This document shows, piece after piece, positions 1 through 7,638 of a stretch of DNA of 64,000 nucleotides (its first letter is position 1; every line of letters starts with the position of its first letter). The position numbers and the translations under genes were made by a program. Source of the DNA: Burkholderiales bacterium. Its GTDB lineage: Bacteria; Pseudomonadota; Gammaproteobacteria; Burkholderiales; Burkholderiaceae_C. The stretch spans positions 1-64,000 of the forward strand of contig JAUVWL010000006.1 in the NCBI GenBank assembly GCA_030604135.1, read 5' to 3'. The notes under the pieces were generated by a model. It did not search any database. It was not told the DNA's origin and saw only the letters and a program-made list of their open reading frames with translations.

Positions 1-812
1 GCTTTGGCCAGGTGTTCGGCGCGGTAGCCCAGCAGCATGGTCTTGCCCGAACCGGCCACGCCGTGGATGACGCGGTGCCCGTCGCCCAGGCTGCGGGCCA
101 GCTGCTCCTGCTGCAGGTCCATCACCCGCATGATGCTGGGCAGCTCGGCGGCTTCGTCGGCATCGTCGAACAGCTCGCCGGTCACCTGCACGCGCACCTC
201 GGGGAACATGATCCAGCGCACCCGGTCCATCTGCGGCAGCGACATGACGCCCCACATGCCATGGGGGAACATGTCCCACAGCCGGCTTTGCAGCGCTTCG
301 GGCTCCACCTGTTCGCCCATCTCGTCCTGGCAGATGACGCGGTGCGGCTCGATGGCGCGGCCAAGTTCGGCCTTGTCAAACTGCGCGCGGGTGATGTTGG
401 GCAGCACCACGCCGTAGCTCCACGGAAAGGCCAGCTTGCCCTGGTGCCGGCCTTCGGGCTGCACCAGCTGCGGGTCGCGCTCCAGCGCGTTGACCACCTG
501 GTGCGCGTACTGCCGGGCCTGCTCCAGCGGGTTGGGAATGGTCTTGGGGCCGAGCTCGCCATGGATGTCCCAGGTCTGCTTGTTGGCCTGGATGAGGGTG
601 GAGAGCCGGAAGTCCTTGACCTCCAGGATCAGGATGCCCCGGCGTGGGTGCATGACGACAAAGTCCGGGTGCTGGTGCCGGGGCCCGACGGCCACGTCAT
701 ACCAGAGCAGGTAGTCGGCGTCGAGCTTCTGTTCCAGCCGCTCGGCCACCCGCCGTTCACCACTGGTCATGCGGGCCACACAACTGCCCAAGGCCGGTAT
801 CAGCACCGCCAT
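1..812 (-). CDS. NERD-domain / superfamily I DNA helicase (partial)
   Basis: The gene runs off the left edge, so only the N-terminal 270 codons are present. Residues about 15-130 look like a NERD nuclease-related domain: a D50 followed by the E-x-K pair E64/K66 in ILEVKDF matches the restriction-endonuclease-like core. The visible part ends in a Walker A motif, GVAGSGKT, at about residues 251-258, which is typical of UvrD/Rep-like helicases that follow a NERD domain in this architecture. The likely role is DNA unwinding or processing in repair or defence. The start ATG at 812 is the first in frame after the upstream gap. The N-terminal layout is well supported, but the rest of the helicase lies outside the window. 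Confidence 0.85.
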   Translation of the reverse strand, partial: MAVLIPALGSCVARMTSGERRVAERLEQKLDADYLLWYDVAVGPRHQHPDFVVMHPRRGILILEVKDFRLSTLIQANKQTWDIHGELGPKTIPNPLEQARQYAHQVVNALERDPQLVQPEGRHQGKLAFPWSYGVVLPNITRAQFDKAELGRAIEPHRVICQDEMGEQVEPEALQSRLWDMFPHGMWGVMSLPQMDRVRWIMFPEVRVQVTGELFDDADEAAELPSIMRVMDLQQEQLARSLGDGHRVIHGVAGSGKTMLLGYRAEHLAK

Positions 813-977
813 CGTCTGTCATCCCCTGTCTGGTTGGTTTTGTTGGCACATCATGCCAAAGATGGGGGACGGTGGGCGCCAGGGGCCGTTACTTTCTGCA
901 ATAAATGGGGGATGGAATGGCGGCACCCGGCAGATCGGCCGGTTTACCTGCGCCTGCCTGGCCCATAAACTACCGGT

Positions 978-1268
978 ATGCGCCCCTCCCAAGCCCTGAA
1001 CCTGCACCGCGAACGAATCCGCGAGATTGCCCTGCGCCACCGCGTGGCAGGGGTCAGTGTGTTCGGCTCCGCCATTCACGGGGATGACGACGAAGGCAGC
1101 GACCTGGACCTGCTGGTCGCTCCGCTGCCCGGTACCACGCAGTTTGACCTGGGCGGCCTGCAGGAAGAGCTGGAAGAGCTGATGGGCCTGCGTGTCGACG
1201 TGCGAACGCCCAAAGACTTGCCACCCACCTTCCGGGCACAGGTGCTGGCCGAAGCCCGTCCGGTATGA
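978..1268 (+). CDS. MntA-like nucleotidyltransferase (type VII antitoxin family)
   Basis: This 96-residue protein has the minimal nucleotidyltransferase signature: GS at 30-31 and D42-x-D44 (GSAIHGDDDEGSDLDL). Members of the MNT family AMPylate a neighbouring HepT toxin and so neutralise it. The stop codon overlaps an ATG (1265-1267), where a hepT gene would be expected, but that frame closes after 14 codons, so the antitoxin appears orphaned. The fold assignment is firm. The role as an antitoxin is inferred from family context and from the HepT remnant downstream. Confidence 0.85.
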   Translation: MRPSQALNLHRERIREIALRHRVAGVSVFGSAIHGDDDEGSDLDLLVAPLPGTTQFDLGGLQEELEELMGLRVDVRTPKDLPPTFRAQVLAEARPV

Positions 1269-1309
1269 GAGAGAACCGGCTGCCGGACTATCTGCAGCAC
1301 ATGCGGTAA
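1265..1309 (+). pseudogene. Remnant of a HepT (DUF86) toxin gene
   Basis: A 14-codon frame starts by ATGA overlap with the stop of the nucleotidyltransferase, the usual coupling of mntA and hepT genes. Its peptide, MRENRLPDYLQHMR, resembles the conserved HepT N-terminus, where an R-L-x-D-Y-L-x-H-M helix begins the protein. A TAA stop follows and no frame downstream continues with HepT-like sequence. I read this as the stub of a deleted HepT gene. The peptide is too short for certainty. Confidence 0.5.
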
Positions 1310-1369
1310 TTCCCCCGAAACGCATCGGGCTGAGATGTAGATTCAGGCGGTCATGGCCAACTGCTGCGG

Positions 1370-1395
1370 TTGACTTTTCGTACCGATAAACGTAC
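1370..1395 (+). promoter_or_regulatory. Candidate promoter/operator of the YefM-YoeB-like module
   Basis: A TTGACT -35-like hexamer (1370-1375) is followed by two CGTAC-containing repeats whose GTAC cores are centred at 1381.5 and 1393.5, exactly 12 bp apart. From family knowledge, YefM/YoeB operators carry paired repeats with a TGTAC-type core at one-turn spacing, so this fits autorepression by the antitoxin-toxin complex. The -10 element is not clear. Confidence 0.5.
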
Positions 1396-1420
1396 GCCTC
1401 TTCAACCTCTGGAGCGCCCC

Positions 1421-1669
1421 ATGACTGCCACGACCCTCACCGCCAGCGAAGCCCGCGCCAATCTCTACCGGCTGATGGACCAGACGGCCGAGTCGCACCA
1501 GCCTGTGACCATTGTGGGCAAGCGCCACGACGCGGTGCTGGTGTCTGCCGAGGACTGGCAGGCCATTCAGGAAACGCTGTACCTGCTATCGGTGCCGGGC
1601 ATGCGCGAGTCGATCAAGGCAGGCATGGCCAAGCCAGTGGACGGTTGCGCCACGGAGCCCGGCTGGTGA
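1421..1669 (+). CDS. YefM/Phd-family antitoxin
   Basis: This 82-residue protein starts with the Phd/YefM DNA-binding pattern, T-x-S-E-A-R-A-N-L-Y-x-L-M-D. It continues through the V-T-I-x-G-K-x-x-D-A-V-L-V-S-x-E-D-W segment and ends in a short toxin-binding tail. It should bind both the operator upstream and the toxin encoded next. The start at 1421 is chosen over an in-frame upstream codon because the protein then begins with the family's usual N-terminus. The stop overlaps the toxin start (GTGA at 1666-1669), so the two are translationally coupled. Confidence 0.93.
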   Translation: MTATTLTASEARANLYRLMDQTAESHQPVTIVGKRHDAVLVSAEDWQAIQETLYLLSVPGMRESIKAGMAKPVDGCATEPGW

Positions 1670-1929
1670 GCAAGGTCGTTGTGTTTGCAAAGGACGCACA
1701 AAAGAACGCCCAAAAGTTCGCCGCCAGGGGTTTGAAAGCGAAGGCGCAGGAACTGCTGGCCGTGATCCGGGAGAACCCGTTTCAGAACCTGCCACCCGAC
1801 GAGAAGCTGGTGGGCGACCTGACGGGGGCGTGTTCCCGCCGCATCAACATCCAGCACCGGCTGGTGTATCTGGTGCTGGACGCGGAACACACGGTGAAGG
1901 TGTTGCGCATGTGGTCGCACTACGAGTAG
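1666..1929 (+). CDS. YoeB/Txe-family mRNA-cleaving toxin
   Basis: This 87-residue protein is of the RelE/YoeB size and pattern. It has a basic N-terminal half, a K-L-x-G-D-L-x-G-x-x-S-R-R-I segment, then R-L-V-Y-L-V and a C-terminus ending S-H-Y-E. YoeB toxins use Glu, Arg, His and a terminal Tyr to cleave ribosome-bound mRNA, and matching residues are visible. The start is the GTG at 1666 overlapping the antitoxin stop. Upstream in-frame codons would give an atypical N-terminal extension. It pairs with the antitoxin at 1421-1669. Confidence 0.93.
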   Translation: MSKVVVFAKDAQKNAQKFAARGLKAKAQELLAVIRENPFQNLPPDEKLVGDLTGACSRRINIQHRLVYLVLDAEHTVKVLRMWSHYE

Positions 1930-2130
1930 CGAGCGAGCCGCAACCAACGAAGGCTTGGCTCTTGACTGCTGTGCTGGCTGGCTACTTGCGGCCCTGCCTT
2001 GTTACCCACCCGAACCCAACCGACACCCGGGTCGGATAAGCTACGGCCCAGTTTGTCAGCCCCACTCCATCGCCATCGACTGGCGGTCCTACCGGGGTTT
2101 CATCTGCATTCCAGAAAAGGGGGCCAACGC

Positions 2131-3180
2131 ATGGGTTCGAGGGTGTTTTCGGTGGTGTCGCGTCGCGGCTGGCTGACTTGCCTGGCTGGGGCGCTGGCGC
2201 TGGGTGTGTCGGTGCAGGCACAGGCCATGGGGCCGGACGTCAGTGGTGGCAAGGACCACCCGCTGGTCTCGCGTTTCGCGGGCTCGCAGATGGTGGGCTA
2301 CCAGCAGCTGGAGTTCGACACCGGCCACTTCTTTCTGCCCAACCGGGCCTCCGGCTTCGACCCGGCCAAAGAGGTCGACCTGGAAAAGCCGGTCGTCACC
2401 GAAGGCAAGGTCACCCGCCTCGTTTACGTGGCCCCCGCAGGCAAGACCTCAGTGGAGGTGCACCGCAATTTCGAGCAGGCGCTGCGGGCGGCCGGCCTGA
2501 AGGTGCTCACCTCGGTGGACGGGCGCAATGCCTGGTGGAACCCGGGCCAGCACTGGCGGGCCAATTTCTCCAACGCGGGCTTTCTGGCCCCGTTTGCCTC
2601 GGACATTTCGCCGTTTGACCGCGAGGGCCTGTATGTCTACGGCACCCTGTCTCGGGGTGGTGTGGATGTGTCGGTGTCGGTGCTGACCGGCCCGGTCAAC
2701 CAGTTCGCGCGCGATCACTACAAGACGACAGAGAAAACCGCTCAGGCGGCGGTGGCCATCCAGATCGTCGAGCCACAGGCCATGGCCACAGGCCAGGTCA
2801 CCGTGTCGGCCGATGCCATTGGCAAGGGCCTGGATGCCGAAGGGCGCATCGCGATCTACGGCATCCACTTCGACACCGGCAAGTCCGATATCAAGCCCGA
2901 GTCCAAGGCGCAGCTGGACGAGATGGCGGCCATTCTGAAAGCCAGGCCCGCGCTACGCGTGCACATCGTGGGGCACACCGACAACGTGGGTAACCTGGAT
3001 GCCAACCTGGCGCTGTCGCTCAAGCGGGCGCAAGCGGTGGCGGCGGCCCTGGTGAACACCCACCGGATCGATGCCAAACGCCTCAGCGCCCGCGGCGTGG
3101 CCAGCCTGTCGCCGGTGGCCGGCAACCGCACCGAAGCCGGCCGCGCACTCAACCGGCGGGTGGAGATGGTGGAGCAGTAG
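2131..3180 (+). CDS. OmpA-family outer-membrane/cell-wall protein
   Basis: This is a 349-residue exported protein. The N-terminus has a basic region, a hydrophobic core and an A-Q-A cleavage site (signal peptide of about 33 residues). The C-terminal 110 residues are an OmpA/MotB peptidoglycan-binding domain, with I-H-F-D-T-G-K-S-D-I-K at its start, then V-G-H-T-D-N-V-G and a final N-R-R-V-E-M. The central region resembles the DUF4892-like proteins that precede OmpA domains in proteobacteria, but I am not certain of that. The start at 2131 is chosen for the signal peptide and the AAAAGGGGG stretch upstream. It is probably an envelope-anchoring protein. Confidence 0.85.
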   Translation: MGSRVFSVVSRRGWLTCLAGALALGVSVQAQAMGPDVSGGKDHPLVSRFAGSQMVGYQQLEFDTGHFFLPNRASGFDPAKEVDLEKPVVTEGKVTRLVYVAPAGKTSVEVHRNFEQALRAAGLKVLTSVDGRNAWWNPGQHWRANFSNAGFLAPFASDISPFDREGLYVYGTLSRGGVDVSVSVLTGPVNQFARDHYKTTEKTAQAAVAIQIVEPQAMATGQVTVSADAIGKGLDAEGRIAIYGIHFDTGKSDIKPESKAQLDEMAAILKARPALRVHIVGHTDNVGNLDANLALSLKRAQAVAAALVNTHRIDAKRLSARGVASLSPVAGNRTEAGRALNRRVEMVEQ

Positions 3181-3200
3181 GCGGGCTGGCCTCGGTCGGC

Positions 3201-3704
3201 TTACAGCCCCTCCTCCGCCGCCACCCCCTTGTGGTACGTGGTGTACACGATCACCGGGATGTTCAGGTCACCCAGGTACTGACTGATCAGCGGCTTGACG
3301 TCGTCCCAGTTCAGGCCGCCCACACCGGTGGCCAGGCGCGGCAGGGCCACGCTGGTGATCTTCTCCTGGCCGATGAATTTGGCCAGGCTGTGCAGGGCCG
3401 CGCGCACGTTCTCGATGCTGGCCTTGCCCGCCTTCGCGGTGGGGCCCTGGCCCAGGGTGTCCTGGGTCACCAGGTTGGCGATGCGCCGTGTGCCGCCGCC
3501 CTCCTGCACCCCCACCCAGGCCCACAGTTCGCCGGCCTTGATGCCGCGCGAGTGGGTGTCATGGCGGTAATCCTTGACCAGGGCCGGCCAGCGCTCGCGC
3601 AGGGCCAGCGCCAGCCCGCTGTCGAAGTGATCGTGGGCCGAAATGCCGTGTGCCAGCAGGTCGGCCTTGCTGAGGAGGATGTCGCCGGAGACTTCTTTGA
3701 TCAT
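3201..3704 (-). CDS. Macro-domain protein (ADP-ribose binding)
   Basis: This 167-residue protein begins I-K-E-V-S-G-D-I-L-L-S-K-A-D-L-L-A-H-G-I-S and contains S-V-A-L-P-R-L-A-T-G-V-G-G-L near residue 130. Both are the nucleotide-binding elements of macro domains (the Appr-1''-p processing family). Members bind or hydrolyse ADP-ribose derivatives. The gene is monocistronic and divergent from the lipoprotein gene at 3893. A TTGAC-N4-GTCAA palindrome lies 91 bases upstream of the start, in a position that fits an FNR-type activated promoter. Confidence 0.85.
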   Translation of the reverse strand: MIKEVSGDILLSKADLLAHGISAHDHFDSGLALALRERWPALVKDYRHDTHSRGIKAGELWAWVGVQEGGGTRRIANLVTQDTLGQGPTAKAGKASIENVRAALHSLAKFIGQEKITSVALPRLATGVGGLNWDDVKPLISQYLGDLNIPVIVYTTYHKGVAAEEGL

Positions 3705-3760
3705 GCGTTGTTCCTTTCTGATGGAAGGCGGGCAGTGGTGTCTGCATTGGCCTTGAATCA

Positions 3761-3802
3761 ACGATAGATCTGTGGGGGCCTGAGCGCCTTGACGCGGGTC
3801 AA
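3761..3802 (-). promoter_or_regulatory. FNR/ANR-like box and -10 element upstream of the macro-domain gene
   Basis: TTGACGCGGGTCAA at 3789-3802 has perfect 5-bp arms (TTGAC/GTCAA) around four bases, the form of FNR-family sites. Reading on the minus strand, a TATCGT hexamer occupies 3766-3761. That is exactly where -12 to -7 would fall if the box were centred at -41.5 (start site about 3754). This is the class II geometry. Regulation of the divergent lipoprotein gene is also possible. Confidence 0.5.
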
Positions 3803-3892
3803 GAGAGACGCCGCCATTGAGGGGCCAGATCGTTGGGCAATCTGGACCATGTCAACATTTCGCCCTGCGTTCAAGACTTCAAGGAGGACACC

Positions 3893-4738
3893 ATGTTCAG
3901 CATTCGTATCGCCGTCGCAGGCTTCGCGCTGGCCTTTCTCGGCGCCTGCGCTCTGTCTCCAAGCGTTCAGTACAGAAGCGGTACCGGTCCATTCACCGCA
4001 TCGGTGTCTGATGACGGCCTGTCCGCCTGGACAGACATTCCTGCCGACGAGATACGCCTGACAGATTCCAATGTGTTTGTCGGTGGTGCGCCCCTGCGCT
4101 TCTCCATGATAGGCGGCGTGCTCGTTGACAACACCAGCGTGGGCAATGCGAGGCTGGCCAAGCTGCTGCCGCAAGGCTTTGGAGTGAAGTTGTCGCCATT
4201 CGTCGAGGCAGGCATGCAAGCGAGCGCCAAAAGCACATCTGCACGCCCTTTGGTGCTGAGCGCAGAACATGCTGACTCTCATGACATGCATTTGGTGCCG
4301 CTGGTTCGCCTCAGTCACGTCGGCGACGGATTGTTCGCATTGGCACCCCAGGTCAAGGTCGGTTTCGTCGACACCGAAGGCAAACGGCAGACACGAACCT
4401 ACATCTACCACTCGCCGCTGAGGCTACCCGTGACCGACACACCCGGGTCATGGTCGGCGGATGGTTTGCGGATCTACAAGCGCCAGCTTTCGCTTGCCTA
4501 CGAAACGCTGGCCAGGGTGATCCTTCTGGACCAACAAGGCAGGTTTATGCCGGCTTTCACAGCGCAGACGCCCAACGTGATCCGAGAAGAGAAAGTGGGA
4601 ATCATCACCGCCAAGACCGTGCTGATCGAGGATTTGGATGACGTGCGCGTCACGCATGGCATGGTGGGATCGACAAGAGGAACCCAACACATCGTTGTCG
4701 AAGACAAGCGCAGCCCTGAAGAGTTGGTCAAGCTCTGA
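3893..4738 (+). CDS. Lipoprotein of unknown function
   Basis: This 281-residue protein starts after a strong ribosome binding site (AAGGAGG, 8 bases upstream). The N-terminus is a lipoprotein signal peptide with lipobox L-G-A-C at about residues 18-21. The rest is a soluble, beta-rich domain with no motif I recognise. A basic, mixed C-terminus ends E-E-L-V-K-L. It stands alone between the divergent macro-domain gene and the MreB-like gene. The local base composition is slightly less GC-rich than that of its neighbours, which may hint at recent acquisition. Confidence 0.8.
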   Translation: MFSIRIAVAGFALAFLGACALSPSVQYRSGTGPFTASVSDDGLSAWTDIPADEIRLTDSNVFVGGAPLRFSMIGGVLVDNTSVGNARLAKLLPQGFGVKLSPFVEAGMQASAKSTSARPLVLSAEHADSHDMHLVPLVRLSHVGDGLFALAPQVKVGFVDTEGKRQTRTYIYHSPLRLPVTDTPGSWSADGLRIYKRQLSLAYETLARVILLDQQGRFMPAFTAQTPNVIREEKVGIITAKTVLIEDLDDVRVTHGMVGSTRGTQHIVVEDKRSPEELVKL

Positions 4739-4770
4739 CTCTTTAGCCCGTCGCTCAGCCCGCTCTGTTC

Positions 4771-5268
4771 ATGTTCGCCTTCCTGCAGCCGCTTCTGTGC
4801 ATTCAAGTCACCCCGACACAGGTCACCATTCGGCACCTTGGCGCCAACACCTCCCTCACCGAGCCTGCCGAACTGGCCGTGGATCTTCAAGGCAAGACGC
4901 CTCGCGTATTGGGCGTCGCGGCACAGGCAAGGGCAGCTGCTGCCGCTGTGCCGGGCGCCAGGCTGCTCACGCCCTTTGCCCATCCGCGCTCGCTGGTGTC
5001 CGATTTTTTGTCGGCGGAGTCGCTGCTGCGGACCTTGGTTCGTCAGTCGCTGGGCAAGCGCCTGCTGCCCGTGGCACCCCGGGTGGTCATGCACCCCATG
5101 AGTTCACCGGAGGGTGATTTCACGGCCGTGGAGCTGCGCGCCTTTCGCGAGCTGGGTCTGGGCATCGGCGCCTCACACGTTCAGGTGTGGACCGGGCGCC
5201 CGCTGACCGATGAAGAACTGCGCTCGCGCCGTTTTCCGACCCAGGGCGGGCAATTGAGGGACGCCTGA
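4771..5268 (+). CDS. MreB N-lobe-like protein (half actin fold)
   Basis: This 165-residue protein is collinear with the first part of MreB. A short beta start and E-P-A-E-L-A-V-D-L match the N-E-P-S-V-V-A region. V-L-G-V-A-A-Q-A-R matches V-L-A-V-G-x-E-A-K. P-R-S-L-V-S-D-F-L-S-A-E-S-L-L-R matches the G-V-I-A-D-F-x-V-T-E-x-M-L segment. V-E-L-R-A-F-R-E-L-G-L-G-I-G-A-S matches the Q-V-E-R-R-A-I-R-E-S-A-x-G-A-G-A helix. It stops where MreB would continue to the second half of the ATPase, so it cannot form a complete nucleotide site. It could cap or modulate filaments, or be a relic. No clear ribosome binding site is seen. Confidence 0.65.
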   Translation: MFAFLQPLLCIQVTPTQVTIRHLGANTSLTEPAELAVDLQGKTPRVLGVAAQARAAAAAVPGARLLTPFAHPRSLVSDFLSAESLLRTLVRQSLGKRLLPVAPRVVMHPMSSPEGDFTAVELRAFRELGLGIGASHVQVWTGRPLTDEELRSRRFPTQGGQLRDA

Positions 5269-5323
5269 TCTGAACAGCGCGTGTGTGCGCGGATGCTCAG
5301 AGACTGAGAACAGATCGTCCGTG

Positions 5324-5461
5324 TCATCCCGCGTAGCGGGGCAGAATGTCCTGCAGGGGGTAGTTCCAGGCCACGATGGCCCAGCCAGCCAGCCCAATGA
5401 CATACCAGTTGTCCAGCAGTGGCCACACTTTTCGGAGCAGGAAGTCCCGAGTCTGTTTCAT
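5324..5461 (-). CDS. Small single-span membrane protein of the acyltransferase operon
   Basis: This 45-residue frame starts 4 bases after the MBOAT stop codon. Its peptide begins M-K-Q-T-R-D-F-L-L-R-K, followed by one hydrophobic helix (W-Y-V-I-G-L-A-G-W-A-I-V-A-W) and a short polar tail ending R-Y-A-G. Position, coupling and topology recall DltX, a small single-span partner of the DltB/DltD acyl-transfer machinery, but the sequence does not show the DltX C-terminal motif. I infer a small subunit of the MBOAT complex. Confidence 0.6.
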   Translation of the reverse strand: MKQTRDFLLRKVWPLLDNWYVIGLAGWAIVAWNYPLQDILPRYAG

Positions 5462-5465
5462 TCGA

Positions 5466-6593
5466 TCACCCCATATGCAACCAGCGCGTCGCCACATAGG
5501 ACAGCGCAGCCACCCACGTCATGGTCAGGAACCACGACACCACCTGCCCTGCCGCCGCTGGAATGGCGGCCATCAGGCGCAACCAGAACCTCGGAGGACT
5601 CATGGCCATGCTCAGTGCCCAGCCATGGCCGATTCCCCAGAGCAGATACCCTGGCGAAAGCTCATGCCACAAGCCGGCACAGACGAAGGCCAGGAAGATG
5701 CCCTTGCGGGCCGAGCCAGTCGAGCGGACAAAGGGTTTGAACAGGTAGGTTCCGATGAACCAGCTCAGTGACATGTGCCACCGCTGCCAGAACTCCCTGA
5801 TGGACGTGGCCAGGTAGGGCCGGTTGAAGTTCTCGGGCAGGACCGCACCCACCATGGCACCACATGCAATGGCCAGCAGTGTGTAACCTGAAAAGTCGAA
5901 GTAGAGCGCGGCGAAGCTGAGGTACATGTCGCCAATGACGCCCACATGTTCCACCGTGCCGACCTCTTTGCCCAGCCCCCGCAGCCAGGGTGCCAGGACA
6001 AAGAGGGCCGCCGCGCCCCAGCCGATTTTCAGAAAGATCTCGACCGCCTTTCGCCACGACATCACCGGTGCCGATACAGCATTTTTCCAGGGCTGCATGC
6101 CATGAATGGGACCTGCGCTGAAGGCTGGCAGAAATGTGAGGGTCGCCAGGGCGTAGAGGGTGTCGAAACGCCGCTGTGCCAATGATTCCTTGAGGATGAC
6201 GTAGGACTTGACGACAAAGAACGAGGCACCCAGGCTCCAGAAGACGTTCTCCACACCCAGCCGCCCCACCACCCCGAACAGGGAGGGGATGTCCAGGTGT
6301 TGCCCGGCCCACAGCTGGATGTTCATGGGTACCAGACCCACAAACACCAGCCAGGGCCAATGACCGACGGACGACGCGACTCGACCCCGCAGCCAGAGGT
6401 ACAGCACAACCATCAGCATCACCTGCGCAAACAGGTAGATGAACAGGACGGGGTTGGCCACGTACAACAAGACTATGTTGCAAGCCACCAGCGTGCGCAG
6501 TGCCCCCAGGGTCGCGCCCGTCGCGCGGATCAACCAGTAAAGCGAGGCGATGAACAGGTAGAGAAAGAGTGTGACCTCAAGGCCCAGGATCAT
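5466..6593 (-). CDS. MBOAT-family membrane O-acyltransferase (DltB/AlgI-like)
   Basis: This 375-residue polytopic membrane protein has hydrophobic segments along its whole length. The MBOAT signature lies in the region R-E-F-W-Q-R-W-H-M-S-L-S-W-F and in C-A-G-L-W-H-E-L-S-P-G-Y, which carries the expected catalytic His at about 310 and a second His at about 323. Such proteins pass an acyl group from the cytoplasm to an acceptor outside. The start at 6593 overlaps the stop of the upstream SGNH gene (ATGA), so the two are co-translated. With the dedicated acyl carrier protein and KASIII upstream, the donor is probably acyl-ACP, as in the Dlt pathway (inference). Confidence 0.9.
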   Translation of the reverse strand: MILGLEVTLFLYLFIASLYWLIRATGATLGALRTLVACNIVLLYVANPVLFIYLFAQVMLMVVLYLWLRGRVASSVGHWPWLVFVGLVPMNIQLWAGQHLDIPSLFGVVGRLGVENVFWSLGASFFVVKSYVILKESLAQRRFDTLYALATLTFLPAFSAGPIHGMQPWKNAVSAPVMSWRKAVEIFLKIGWGAAALFVLAPWLRGLGKEVGTVEHVGVIGDMYLSFAALYFDFSGYTLLAIACGAMVGAVLPENFNRPYLATSIREFWQRWHMSLSWFIGTYLFKPFVRSTGSARKGIFLAFVCAGLWHELSPGYLLWGIGHGWALSMAMSPPRFWLRLMAAIPAAAGQVVSWFLTMTWVAALSYVATRWLHMG

Positions 6594-7636
6594 GATTCGG
6601 GTCCAGTCTCGCCCAGGGCGGCTTCGCCATTTCGGGCGGCGATGTCGGTCAGGACCGAGCCCAACCATTCGCTGTATAGCCGTCTGGCAGGGGCATCCAT
6701 GTGCCCCTTGTCAACAAAACCTGCCCAGCTGCTGCGCACGACCTCCGCAGGCGGATAGACAAACTCGGGTATTCGCGACCGAATCTCGTCGATGGCCCGT
6801 GGCGACAAGGGAGGCTGAAACGCGCGCCAGTGCACGCCGACCAACACGGTCATGCCGTGCTTCGCTGCCAAGGCGCGCATGCGCTGCAGAAAGTAGAGTT
6901 CCACCTCAGTGCGGGCCGACGCCCGCCAGCGGAACGTGTCATCGAAGGCGGTGCCCAGATCGCCAAAACGCTGCTGGTAGATTCTTTTCTGATGCGCAAT
7001 GGCGCGCTCGTGGTCCGGCGCGGTCAAGAAAGAAGCATCGCCCAGGCAGACCTTGTCCGCCGCCTGTGGTGCGCTGCCAAAGACGTGTTTCCAGGCTTGC
7101 GCCGAGAGCGCGTGCTTGACTGACGAGTCCAGTTTGCGCAACTGGTTGAGAACAACGAAGTGCAGGCGCTCCAGCAAGGGCATGCTCGGCACGGCTTGCA
7201 GGTACATCCAGGCATCGCTGTAGCGCATGAAACCCGCACTTCGCAGCACTGGCAACCGGCCTTGCGCACGACCGGAAAGGCGGTCCTGGCTCAGCTCCAC
7301 CAGGACGAACTGCGGTCTGATGCCGGCATCCACCACGTCGCGAAGGATCCGGTACGAGCGCTCGACACTTCTGCGCACACGCCCCAGGTTGTAGGCATGG
7401 TGGACAAGCCCACCCGATGCCTGCTCAAGTGCCTCGGGGTCGAAACCCATCAAGACGCGCGAACTGCCCAGGGCCACAAAGTCGGTTGACTCTGGCAGGT
7501 GGGCCAGTTGATGCACCGAGCACGTCTGCAATTCGGCAACGAAGGCATGTCGGAACCGAGGCTGATCCGACCACCAGATAAACGCTGACAACGCCAGCAG
7601 GACCAGGCCTGGTGGTATCCAGCGTGCAACACGCAT
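6590..7636 (-). CDS. DltD/SGNH-like membrane-anchored acyl-transfer protein
   Basis: This 348-residue protein has an N-terminal transmembrane anchor (residues about 6-23) and a large extracytoplasmic part. A-L-G-S-S-R at about 55-60 supplies the nucleophile Ser block of SGNH-like enzymes. V-D-K-G-H-M-D near residue 315 supplies the Asp/His pair. Proteins of this shape sit next to MBOAT genes (DltD, AlgJ/AlgX, PatB) and complete acyl transfer in the periplasm. It starts 2 bases after the acyl carrier protein stop and ends inside the MBOAT start codon. The acceptor cannot be told from sequence. Confidence 0.8.
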   Translation of the reverse strand: MRVARWIPPGLVLLALSAFIWWSDQPRFRHAFVAELQTCSVHQLAHLPESTDFVALGSSRVLMGFDPEALEQASGGLVHHAYNLGRVRRSVERSYRILRDVVDAGIRPQFVLVELSQDRLSGRAQGRLPVLRSAGFMRYSDAWMYLQAVPSMPLLERLHFVVLNQLRKLDSSVKHALSAQAWKHVFGSAPQAADKVCLGDASFLTAPDHERAIAHQKRIYQQRFGDLGTAFDDTFRWRASARTEVELYFLQRMRALAAKHGMTVLVGVHWRAFQPPLSPRAIDEIRSRIPEFVYPPAEVVRSSWAGFVDKGHMDAPARRLYSEWLGSVLTDIAARNGEAALGETGPES

Positions 7637-7638
7637 CC

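Noticed and set aside
2016-2040. A CCGAC-GTCGG hairpin in the gap before the OmpA-like gene as a terminator
   Set aside because: Stem is short and no T-run follows.
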